Source: Bdellovibrionales bacterium
GTDB taxonomy: Bacteria > Bdellovibrionota > Bdellovibrionia > Bdellovibrionales > JAKFYE01
Assembly: GCA_021731045.1 (NCBI GenBank)
Contig: JAKFYE010000032.1
Coordinates: 1-64,000 of the forward strand
Length of the DNA stretch: 64,000 nucleotides
Direction of reading: 5' to 3'
Of this stretch, positions 8,653 to 16,986 are shown in pieces (position 1 is the stretch's first letter; each line of letters opens with the position of its first letter). A program made the translations under genes and the position numbers. A model generated the notes under the pieces. It saw only the letters and a list, made by a program, of their open reading frames with translations, searched no databases and was not told where the DNA came from.

Positions 8653-9249
8653 CTACTCCGTCGAGGATTCAACTAAACCTAAGGACACAATCATTTTTAT
8701 AGCCTCATCAACTTTGACATTTAATTTTTTAGTCTGTTCTCGTGGAACAAAAATTAAGAAACCAGAAGTTGGATTAGGGGTTGTCGGAATATAAATGCTA
8801 AGCATTTCGCGCCCAGCCGCTTCGCGCACTAAAGGTGGAGCTTTTTCAGATGTCACGAGCCCGATCGTCCAACTCCCCGCACGTGGATATTCAACAAGGA
8901 CGGCCTCTCCAAATTTTTTCTCTCCATTACCAAACAACGACTGCAGCGTTTGACGAAGCCCACCGTACACCGAGCCTATAACGGGGACACGCTTCACCAT
9001 TTCGGAAAGATTGGCAACTAACCAACTCCCAATCACGTTGCGCCCAATTGCACCCGCCAACAGAATTACAAAAACCGCGAGAATAAGTCCCACACCCGGG
9101 ACCACGACTGGTGACCATTCATTCACTGCAAACACTTCGTCGACCCAAAATACAATTTTGCCAATTAACCAAAGTGTGACGTAAATAGGGACGATGACCA
9201 AGAGTCCCGTACCAAAATAAGTCTTAAAAATGTTCTGAAGTTTCTGCAT
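8653..9249 (-). CDS. DUF502-family membrane protein
   Basis: Inner-membrane protein of 198 residues with two helices near the N-terminus (about residues 14-36 and 46-68), then the DUF502 core with VKRVPVIGSVYGGLRQTLQ and PTTPNPTSGFLIFVP. The family is widespread and of unknown biochemical function. It is followed 2 bp later by smpB. Family assignment is from the conserved IPxVGxIYxxxKQ-like and TPxPxSG segments. Confidence 0.88.
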   Translation of the reverse strand: MQKLQNIFKTYFGTGLLVIVPIYVTLWLIGKIVFWVDEVFAVNEWSPVVVPGVGLILAVFVILLAGAIGRNVIGSWLVANLSEMVKRVPVIGSVYGGLRQTLQSLFGNGEKKFGEAVLVEYPRAGSWTIGLVTSEKAPPLVREAAGREMLSIYIPTTPNPTSGFLIFVPREQTKKLNVKVDEAIKMIVSLGLVESSTE

Positions 9250-9284
9250 ACTCTTTAGTGTTTAGCCGAGTTCGTCAGTTAATA

Positions 9285-10103
9285 TCAAGAGGTAATCGCT
9301 TTATAGAGCTGGGAGTAAAGCTCAATAGAGACAGCCTCTGCCCTAATCATTTTATCTATTTTGAGCCGATCAAAAACTGTCTGAAAATCGATATGAGAAA
9401 ACTGCGCCGTCAGATTTTTAATCAAAAATTTTCGTCGTTGCGAGAATGCAGCTTTTACTAGTTTTAAAAAGGTGCCATTTTTATCTAATAATTGCTCTTT
9501 GGTTCCTACCTTGTAAGTGAATTTTAAAACTCGGCTCCCCACTTGCGGTGCCGGATAAAAATCCTGCATTCCCGCATTTGTCACAAGTGTTATGTTCCAG
9601 AAGCTTTGCGCAATAACGGAGAGTAATCCGTAGTCTTTAGAAGAAGGTTTTGCGGTAATTCTTTCTGCGACCTCTTTTTGAAACATCAAAATCATGCCTT
9701 GCACATCGACATTTAAAGTCGAAAAATCAACCACAATTCTTGATGAAATTTGGTAAGGTAAATTGCTCACAAGTAGATTTTTATTGCCTTGGAAGGTTTT
9801 AATCCAATCCATATCAAGTGCATCAACTTCAAAAACTGTTAGGCCCTCGGTGCGCCAATATTCCGAAAATGCTTGGTCCAGTTCAACAACCGAGAAATGA
9901 GTTGTAAGAGTTTTAAGTTTTTGAGTAAGGGCGCCTAAACCTGGTCCGATTTCTATAATTTGATCGGCGCAAAAAGATTCACTCGCGCGAATAATTTTAT
10001 CTATCACTTGCTCTGAAACCAAAAAGTTTTGCCCTAAGGAACGTTTAGGTGCAATTCCCATAGCGGTTAGCTGATTTATAATTTTTTCGCGTGCCGTACT
10101 CAT
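9285..10103 (-). CDS. rsmA: 16S rRNA dimethyladenosine methyltransferase RsmA (KsgA)
   Basis: Dimethylates two adjacent adenosines near the 3' end of 16S rRNA using S-adenosylmethionine. Visible motifs are SLGQNFL near the N-terminus, the SAM-binding IEIGPGLGALT, the acidic VVELD, and the catalytic NLPYQISS. The length of 272 residues is normal. Its start overlaps the end of tsaD by 4 bp, so the two are translationally coupled. Confidence 0.96.
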   Translation of the reverse strand: MSTAREKIINQLTAMGIAPKRSLGQNFLVSEQVIDKIIRASESFCADQIIEIGPGLGALTQKLKTLTTHFSVVELDQAFSEYWRTEGLTVFEVDALDMDWIKTFQGNKNLLVSNLPYQISSRIVVDFSTLNVDVQGMILMFQKEVAERITAKPSSKDYGLLSVIAQSFWNITLVTNAGMQDFYPAPQVGSRVLKFTYKVGTKEQLLDKNGTFLKLVKAAFSQRRKFLIKNLTAQFSHIDFQTVFDRLKIDKMIRAEAVSIELYSQLYKAITS

Positions 10104-11119
10104 CCTAATGACCCTTCCGGCGAAGGTGCCAAATATTGCGTGTCGCGCTCTCCGTTATTAAAACGTTGAATTCCTACATAACCAATCATAGCAGCATTAT
10201 CTGTACAAAATCGTGAGGGCGGAATTACCAAACTTAAATTATGCCTGGACGACCACTCTTGAGCCAGAGCACGCAACTTTGAGTTTGCGCTGACTCCACC
10301 TGTAATGGTGACGTTTTTAATTTTCTCTCTATTAACAGCCCGATCTAGTTTTTCAATAAGCGTTGAGGCCACGGCATTCTGAAAACTGGCACATAGGTCA
10401 TTTATCCGTTCACGCTTCTCAGTTTGCGAAAGGCTTTGCACTAGTCTTTGAGCCGAAGCTTTGACTCCTGAAAAACTAAAGTCCAAATTGCCTTCTTCCA
10501 TCATGCCACGTGGAAATGAAAATGCATTTTCACTGCCGTCTTTTGAAAGTCTATCGATCTGCACACCCCCCGGAAATGGTAAACCCAGCATCTTGGCAAA
10601 TTTATCAAAAGCTTCTCCTGCTGCATCATCACGAGTTGTTCCTAAAACTTTGTACTTTCCTAATGCATCCACTCGATAAATCGTCGTATGGCCACCACTC
10701 ACTGCTAAAGATAAAAATGGGAATTCAAGTTTAGATGACGGCTCGTACGCTTGATCTTTCAAAAACGGCGCAAAAATATGCCCTTCAAGATGATTCACTC
10801 CAATAATAGGTATTTTTTTTGCTAACCCTAACGCCTTTGCTGTCACCACCCCTACAAGAAGTGATCCTAACAAACCAGGACGATTGGTTACGGCAATTCC
10901 GTCAATCGCATCCCAACCTTTAGTCTTAATAATTGCTTCGACTAAAGGAAGTAAAGTCTCAGAGTGATTGCGTCCTGCGATTTCTGGTACGACCCCTCCA
11001 TAAGGGCGATGCGCCAAATCTTGGGATGCCGACATTAAATCATGAACGTATCCAGAACGATCGACGATCGCGACGGAGGTGTCATCACAGCTTGTTTCTA
11101 TGGCAAGTACATGTTTCAT
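10100..11119 (-). CDS. tsaD: tRNA threonylcarbamoyltransferase subunit TsaD
   Basis: Catalytic subunit for transfer of threonylcarbamoyl to adenosine 37 of ANN-decoding tRNAs. Belongs to the ASKHA fold: N-terminal AIETSCDDTS, metal-binding H110-LEG-H114, and the ATP-binding SVSGGHTT and GGVSANSKLR stretches. 339 residues, full length. It heads a two-gene unit with rsmA. The 224 bp between its start and the divergent lipoprotein gene contain no other gene. Confidence 0.97.
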   Translation of the reverse strand: MKHVLAIETSCDDTSVAIVDRSGYVHDLMSASQDLAHRPYGGVVPEIAGRNHSETLLPLVEAIIKTKGWDAIDGIAVTNRPGLLGSLLVGVVTAKALGLAKKIPIIGVNHLEGHIFAPFLKDQAYEPSSKLEFPFLSLAVSGGHTTIYRVDALGKYKVLGTTRDDAAGEAFDKFAKMLGLPFPGGVQIDRLSKDGSENAFSFPRGMMEEGNLDFSFSGVKASAQRLVQSLSQTEKRERINDLCASFQNAVASTLIEKLDRAVNREKIKNVTITGGVSANSKLRALAQEWSSRHNLSLVIPPSRFCTDNAAMIGYVGIQRFNNGERDTQYLAPSPEGSLG

Positions 11120-11343
11120 GAAGAGTGATTAAATAGTCGTTTTTATTCCGTTAGGGAAGAACGAATTCACTTCCTGCGGCTTTTATCGCCTTGGACTCTT
11201 GAATTGTATAAAACCCATCATTAGCCAAACGTCTTATCGTAAAAATTGGGCCCCTAAATACCTTTATAGACGGACTATCGACGAGTTCAAAATTATTTAT
11301 ATTTTAAGTCATATGCCCGATATTATCTTATATGAGGTTATGC

Positions 11344-14300
11344 ATGATAAAATCTTCTTCAGCTATATTTATAGTTACGGCCTTTATTACAACGGCTTGT
11401 TCTACAACATCCACTCGCGAACCTGCCGGCAACCAATCTGCTAAAAATAATTCCATCATCAACTTACCTGGATACATTGAGGCGAAAACCAAACCTAAAG
11501 CCGCACCTCAGAGTTTTGATGAAAGAACGCCTTCGGAAATTTTGATTTCTGATTACTTAAAAAACGGACGTGTACAACTTGGGGTCTTAGATCAAAAAAT
11601 TCAAAAATATAATGTCTTTTTGGCGCAGTCGTTTCGAACATTTTGTCAATCTGAACGTAAACAGCTCAAGGCCGATGTTTGTCGAAGCAACCCCGAACAG
11701 TTTAAAAGTTTAAACTCAAAAGAATCCAACAAAATTTTAGAGAAATGGTCAGAAGAAGAAACTGCAACGGCTCTGAATTTTGCAATTCATAAACTTTTAC
11801 AAGCGCGTAGTTTAGCAGAAAAATTAGAATTCAAAACTTCGGCTGATTTCAATTCTCCAAAAGCGCAAGAGTTTTATGATGCACTTTTTAAAGCGTTAAC
11901 AATTTATGAGTCCCTACGTTTAGAAGATAGAGCGACATCCCAAATGGGACCTGTCATAGATACTTTATCAACGAATCTCATGACCGAAATCATTATCAAT
12001 GAAACTACGCCGGTTGCCCATAACCTTGTCGCCAGCTATGATGCTCTTGGTGTTCACTATTATACACCTCAAGAACTCCTAACTCTTAAATCAAACGGCA
12101 AGGACCTCTCAGAATTAGATCCTCCTGATTCTGGCCTATGGCGAAAACCATATAAAATATCAACCTACGATACCACAAGCTACAATCGTTCGACGCAGTC
12201 ACTGGTCGGCGAAGACATGCTGAATCCTGACAAACCTATTTCTGTTACCTTTAAAAAAATTAAAGGCAATGGCAGCACTCCGAAATTTAATGTCACGTAT
12301 TCGCGCCCAGCCCCTTGCAAGAAAAAAAACGACAGTAAAACTTCATGTGTGGATGAGCAAACATACAAACTCAAGTTCGAAGTTGACGTCCCATCTCCAG
12401 CTGAAGGTGGAACTGCCTTAAGTGCAATGATCACCTACACTAAGCAACATTTTGAAACTCAAACAGAATCGGTCGTCAATAATTTGGCTGCGGCACTCGG
12501 TTTCACTGTAGATCCTACATATTATAAAAAATCAGTTTATTTGTTTTTAGACGACGGTTTTGATAGTTCAAAAATGGCAACCGAAACGGACATTGCCAAC
12601 TATCGGGATAAATTCGAAAAAGCGCATGCCGAGCTTCTGAAAAATCTTGAAGAAAACGGAGCCGCCGCTCTTAATTTATCTGGTGGAAAATTCACTTGGA
12701 ACTATCGCTCAGCACTTTCTCAGGTTGAAGAAATCATTGATGGTGATCAAAAAGGACGACGTTATCTTCATGTCAAAAAAACCAGCCTGGAACTAAAACC
12801 CGACAAGAATGTAGAAATAAAACTTGGCGGCTTTAATAAGTCGAGCTTGGGTCGCTCGCTCAAAAGAGAATTCCGTGGCTTCCAACTTTTTTATGCTTGG
12901 ATTAATGATATGGACACTAAGGATATTAACTCCGACTTGGGGCTTATTCCGACCGGCAATGGTGAGTATGAGCTTACTTATTCCGCCGCCGACATGGGCG
13001 CTTCATTGGGATCTCGCTCATTAAAAAATAGTCCTAATGATTTTGCGGCCGATCTCGTAAATTGGAATACATCAGATCTTTCAGGTTCTAATCGCAAACT
13101 CTCTTTAACTTATAAACCACCTTACAGAAACTACCTTTGGAAATATGTCGGCTTTGATGATGCCCGGTGGATGGTTAAAATGATGGCTCAGCTTACTTAT
13201 AGCCAAATCAGATCCGCTTTTGATGCAGCTAAATATCCACCGTACATCGCCGAATTTTACACGCAAAAAATGTTACGTCGTCGTGATCAACTCGTTAAAG
13301 CTTTAGACCTTAAGTTACCAATGACAAGTGCCATGACCGATCCTAACACCTATGCTGTTCCCGGATACAAAAGTTGCTTTAATAATGGAATTTATCGAAC
13401 GTCACCTGGAGTTTGCGAAGAAAATCAATGGGCTGTTTCCTCACGAGAGAGGCCAAAAGGAAGCCCTCAAAAAGAAGTGAATGATGCCCTCTACTATTCA
13501 GGTATTTCTGAAGCAGCCCAAGTCTTTGTCATTCGTCCTTTAGACCGACTTAAATTTAACTTCCCAGGATTTATTGAGGGTGTGAGCGTGGGCGTGCAAT
13601 CTTATATTCCCGCTCGTTACATAGTGAAAAATCCTTTGGTCGACAAGGGAATTACGATTGATAAACCTTATTGGATTGTGGACGTCGTACGTTTAGGAAC
13701 CCCGATTGGTTATGGTAAAACTATTGAGTCGGGCCCACTCGGAATTTTAACCAAACCAATATGGGATGTGCAGTATAATCGCACATTGGAGTTTATTTCG
13801 ATTCACCCCACACGTGATCTTGAAGAATATAAAAACGGCCTCTTTCTATCTTTTATACCCGGCAAAGATATGAAGGAAACTTTAGGTATCATTAAAGACA
13901 AGTTTCTTTCGAATATGAAAGATGGCGATATTATTGTTCACTCAGCTTACGATACTCTAGGTACAGAACTACATCCGCTTAAAGCAATTTCATCAGTTAT
14001 TAATACTTTTGCATCAACTAAAATCACGGGCAGCACAACGCTCACAAAGCGAGTGAGTCTCATTAAAGACTCTGGAAATACCGTGATGGCAAATTGGGCA
14101 GATCTATATAAACATACGGCGGCCACCAATGCAGCATTGCGAATGTTTATCCTTCGGTTTGTCAGCTTTAAAGCTTTTGCAGAAAAGCTATCACAGCAAG
14201 ATAAGACTTTTGAGTTTAACATTTCTGACAACACCCAACGCGCGCTTCTACTACAACAGATTGATCGTGCAGAACCATTAGATGCCACCATAGCAGATAA

Positions 14301-15330
14301 AAAATTGCTTCAGGAGCTAGCTAAAAACACCAAATCATTTAATAGCGTTAAAAAATATGCTCGGCTTGGCATCTTTGGCCTGCCATCCAAAACAAAGTTT
14401 TCAGAATCAGAAAAACTAGTTTTTGAAGATCGTGCGAACACAAAGTTGCCGGAGGCTTTTTATACTTACCGTAAAGGAAAATTCTCTCGAGGCCTCAATA
14501 TGTATAATGAGACTTTGGCACTCTCAAATAGTTTAGTCTCTGAAGCCTTTGTGACGCCTGATGGAAATATTTTTGCGCACACAAAAATTAAATATAAGAA
14601 AATGTGGGCGACGCGAAAAGACTTCATCAAACTTACGAAAGATTATCTACCTCTCTTACCGGCAGATTTTATAACTTTTGATGCGGATTCAGTTTTAAAT
14701 TCTCTGGGAACATTGGAGCTTAATGGAGAGATATTCTTTTCTAAGGCTGCGATAGCATCAATCGTAAATAGCAAGTTTTCACCCCAAAATCTTTGTTCGA
14801 CCGTCATCAATAACATGGATGGTGCACATTTAATTCCGAACTTATGCGAAACAGTTTATCGATATGACTTGGTAGATGCAAACAGCTACCCACTCAAACT
14901 GACAAACAACACGCGCGACCAAGTGCGTATTCGCGAAATTATTTTAGGCATACGGACATTTAGGGACAGCTTCACTTCAATGCAAAGAGAATGTGCACAT
15001 GTTGTGCGCGCTAAAAAGAACAACGCTAATCAAGATCCGAAATGCTTAAAAAGTTTAGTTAAACTTTTAGAAAACACGAATTTAAAACCCGAAGTTCTAA
15101 AGTTAATTCAAAGCATTGCACCGGCTCAATCTCTTTATCGCTATGCCGAAATGAAATCTAGCACGAGCGGATTTCCTAATTTGGAAAATGAGGTTGTGCT
15201 TCACAAGTTAGATCGTGGCGACTATGAAAGATCAGAGTTAGAACAAAAAGACAGCGTATTTGATATGGTTTCATCACCATTTGATAATATTCAATCGACG
15301 CTAGCGCGATTTTTCTATTCTTTTTATTAA
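11344..15330 (+). CDS. Very large lipoprotein of unknown function
   Basis: Predicted lipoprotein of 1328 residues. The start at 11344 has GAGG 7 nt upstream; the signal peptide ends at an ITTAC-S lipobox about 20 residues in. The mature protein contains no repeat or domain I can name. It mixes helical regions with beta-rich parts and includes a cysteine pair near residues 325-335 (PCKKKNDSKTSC). A GDIIVHSAYDTLG segment near residue 860 loosely resembles a NlpC/P60-type GDII motif but the rest of that fold is not recognisable. It stands alone as a transcription unit, convergent with cpoB. Confidence 0.8.
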   Translation: MIKSSSAIFIVTAFITTACSTTSTREPAGNQSAKNNSIINLPGYIEAKTKPKAAPQSFDERTPSEILISDYLKNGRVQLGVLDQKIQKYNVFLAQSFRTFCQSERKQLKADVCRSNPEQFKSLNSKESNKILEKWSEEETATALNFAIHKLLQARSLAEKLEFKTSADFNSPKAQEFYDALFKALTIYESLRLEDRATSQMGPVIDTLSTNLMTEIIINETTPVAHNLVASYDALGVHYYTPQELLTLKSNGKDLSELDPPDSGLWRKPYKISTYDTTSYNRSTQSLVGEDMLNPDKPISVTFKKIKGNGSTPKFNVTYSRPAPCKKKNDSKTSCVDEQTYKLKFEVDVPSPAEGGTALSAMITYTKQHFETQTESVVNNLAAALGFTVDPTYYKKSVYLFLDDGFDSSKMATETDIANYRDKFEKAHAELLKNLEENGAAALNLSGGKFTWNYRSALSQVEEIIDGDQKGRRYLHVKKTSLELKPDKNVEIKLGGFNKSSLGRSLKREFRGFQLFYAWINDMDTKDINSDLGLIPTGNGEYELTYSAADMGASLGSRSLKNSPNDFAADLVNWNTSDLSGSNRKLSLTYKPPYRNYLWKYVGFDDARWMVKMMAQLTYSQIRSAFDAAKYPPYIAEFYTQKMLRRRDQLVKALDLKLPMTSAMTDPNTYAVPGYKSCFNNGIYRTSPGVCEENQWAVSSRERPKGSPQKEVNDALYYSGISEAAQVFVIRPLDRLKFNFPGFIEGVSVGVQSYIPARYIVKNPLVDKGITIDKPYWIVDVVRLGTPIGYGKTIESGPLGILTKPIWDVQYNRTLEFISIHPTRDLEEYKNGLFLSFIPGKDMKETLGIIKDKFLSNMKDGDIIVHSAYDTLGTELHPLKAISSVINTFASTKITGSTTLTKRVSLIKDSGNTVMANWADLYKHTAATNAALRMFILRFVSFKAFAEKLSQQDKTFEFNISDNTQRALLLQQIDRAEPLDATIADKKLLQELAKNTKSFNSVKKYARLGIFGLPSKTKFSESEKLVFEDRANTKLPEAFYTYRKGKFSRGLNMYNETLALSNSLVSEAFVTPDGNIFAHTKIKYKKMWATRKDFIKLTKDYLPLLPADFITFDADSVLNSLGTLELNGEIFFSKAAIASIVNSKFSPQNLCSTVINNMDGAHLIPNLCETVYRYDLVDANSYPLKLTNNTRDQVRIREIILGIRTFRDSFTSMQRECAHVVRAKKNNANQDPKCLKSLVKLLENTNLKPEVLKLIQSIAPAQSLYRYAEMKSSTSGFPNLENEVVLHKLDRGDYERSELEQKDSVFDMVSSPFDNIQSTLARFFYSFY

Positions 15331-15381
15331 TCAATAATGTAGGTGTTTTGATTCAAAGCACCCGTAATTGCTTACTTAGAA

Positions 15382-16038
15382 TTATTTTAGGTTTTTTAAA
15401 CGAAACGTAGCTTTACGTGCGCTGTCTGATTTAGGAAATTTCTCAACGACTTCATCATAAAAAGACTTAGCTTCGCTTTTCTTACCTAGCTCTTGAAAGC
15501 AATTGCCGATTTTATAAGTCGCATCGGCAAACTTCTTACCCTTAGGATTTTCATCGCGATATTTTTGATAAGAGAGAATCGCGCGTCTCCACTCTTTTTG
15601 TGCAAAGAGCTGCTCGGCTTCCATGTAATACGACGTTTCGTTGGCCTTTCCTGTTGGGGTTTTACCACTAACAGTTGGGATCGAAGGAGCGTTACTCTCC
15701 ATTTCGGCAAGCCGAGCTTCGAGTTTCGCAATGGTCTCTTCAAACACTTTCATTTGATCGATTAACTGTTTTTGCGTTTGTGTATCGATTGATTTTTCCT
15801 GCTGTTTGCTCTCTAGATTTAAATTCATACGATGCTCAAGAGCTTCCAAACGACCATTAATTTGGCGTAAAGACGCATCGTAGTCTTGAAAACGAACCTC
15901 TTCGCTTGCTTTTTGTTGTTGCATCGAAGTGATTTGTGTTTGGTTTTCACGACGATCTGTGGTGTCGGCGATTTCGGAACGTGTCATCAAACAGCCTGTT
16001 AACAAAAATGGCGCTATCAAAATATATTTTAAATTCAT
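15382..16038 (-). CDS. cpoB: CpoB/YbgF-like cell division coordinator (lipoprotein form)
   Basis: Periplasmic protein of the Tol-Pal system, linking outer-membrane constriction to peptidoglycan synthesis. 218 residues: a signal peptide ending LLTGC (a lipobox, unlike soluble E. coli CpoB), a trimerising coiled coil (about 30-115) and C-terminal TPR repeats (about 135-215, with AEQLFAQKEWRRAILSYQKY and GNCFQELGKKSEAKSFY). It is last in a three-gene unit after pal and a DUF4398 protein, the typical CpoB setting. tolQRAB are not in this cluster. Confidence 0.85.
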   Translation of the reverse strand: MNLKYILIAPFLLTGCLMTRSEIADTTDRRENQTQITSMQQQKASEEVRFQDYDASLRQINGRLEALEHRMNLNLESKQQEKSIDTQTQKQLIDQMKVFEETIAKLEARLAEMESNAPSIPTVSGKTPTGKANETSYYMEAEQLFAQKEWRRAILSYQKYRDENPKGKKFADATYKIGNCFQELGKKSEAKSFYDEVVEKFPKSDSARKATFRLKNLK

Positions 16039-16361
16039 GGTACAACCTCTCCTGATTTGTGCTTTTGTAAACGAGCGGTGTTTTCAGCTTTTTCTGCAAA
16101 AGCTCGTGCGTCCCGAAAATCTTTCTCAGCTTCCTCGTACTCTTCATCGCGAAAACGGGATTCACCCTTACGATAGAATTCTTCGGCTCGATGCCAGTAG
16201 CTAGGGGCATATCTTGCGGCATCTTTATCTCGAGCGGCTTCGAGTGCAGTTCGCGCTAGCGCATATTCATCTAGTGGGGGAACGGTTGAGCACGCACTAA
16301 ACAAAAAAACAAAAACGACAAGTCCTAAAACTAACGAGCTTGTCGCTTTTTGCACGGTCAC
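16035..16361 (-). CDS. DUF4398-type small lipoprotein
   Basis: Small lipoprotein of 108 residues with a lipobox FSAC-S at about residue 24, then one long helical hairpin (EYALARTALEAARDKDA and YRKGESRFRDEEYEEAEKDF) typical of DUF4398 proteins that sit beside Pal/OmpA proteins. The start is GTG with GAGG 8 nt upstream. The end overlaps cpoB by 4 bp. Likely an envelope structural partner of Pal; inferred from context. Confidence 0.8.
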   Translation of the reverse strand: MTVQKATSSLVLGLVVFVFLFSACSTVPPLDEYALARTALEAARDKDAARYAPSYWHRAEEFYRKGESRFRDEEYEEAEKDFRDARAFAEKAENTARLQKHKSGEVVP

Positions 16362-16373
16362 AACATTTGCCTC

Positions 16374-16874
16374 TTAATTAGACAACGGAACAAAGTTAGC
16401 TCGTCGATTTTTGGCGTGAGCTTCTTCTGTATCGCCATCTGCAATTTTCTTTTCTTTTCCGAAGCTGATGATCGTCATACGTTTCGCATCAACACCAAGA
16501 CTAACCAAATAGGCTTTTACCGCTTTAGCCCGTCTCTCACCCAAAGCTAAGTTGTACTCGATACTTCCACGCTCATCACAATGACCTTCAATTTGCATAG
16601 TTGTTTTAGAATTATTTTTAATCCAAGACGCGTTATCCGTTAAAACCTTACGACCTTCTGGCGTAATGTTAGCTTGATCATATTCAAAGAAAAGAGTGCG
16701 GAGTCCTTCAATACTTCCACTGTCACTTCCTTGTGTGCTAAATGAAAGTGGCGTCGCACTGATACTTGTATCGGCTGCGGTATCTCCTGGTTCAGTGGTA
16801 TTCTCTGAAGCTTTCTTTGAACATCCCAATGCCAGTGTTACAAATGTGAAAGTTAAAAACAAACGTCGCAGCAT
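16374..16874 (-). CDS. pal: Pal-type peptidoglycan-associated lipoprotein
   Basis: Outer-membrane lipoprotein that grips peptidoglycan. 166 residues: signal peptide ending LALGC-S, a Ser/Thr/Asp-rich linker, and a complete OmpA-like domain with LFFEYDQANITPEG, QIEGHCDERGSIEYN and LGERRAKAVKAYL, so the diaminopimelate-binding Asp and Arg are present. The start at 16874 has GAGGGAGA just upstream; a longer frame from 16973 lacks a sensible signal peptide. First gene of the pal-DUF4398-cpoB unit, diverging from the large barrel gene at 16987. Confidence 0.93.
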   Translation of the reverse strand: MLRRLFLTFTFVTLALGCSKKASENTTEPGDTAADTSISATPLSFSTQGSDSGSIEGLRTLFFEYDQANITPEGRKVLTDNASWIKNNSKTTMQIEGHCDERGSIEYNLALGERRAKAVKAYLVSLGVDAKRMTIISFGKEKKIADGDTEEAHAKNRRANFVPLSN

Positions 16875-16986
16875 ATTATCTCCCTCTAAAAGTGATGGCC
16901 TTCTTGCCTGGCCGAGTAAGTTCAGGTTTATTCTATTTTGGTTTAACACAATGTCAAACTTTTGATCCATCAAAGCAGGTCATGAC

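Noticed and set aside
15342-15363. Hairpin GGTGTTTTG-ATT-CAAAGCACC between convergent genes
   Set aside because: One weak pair and no T-run on either strand; not convincing as a terminator.
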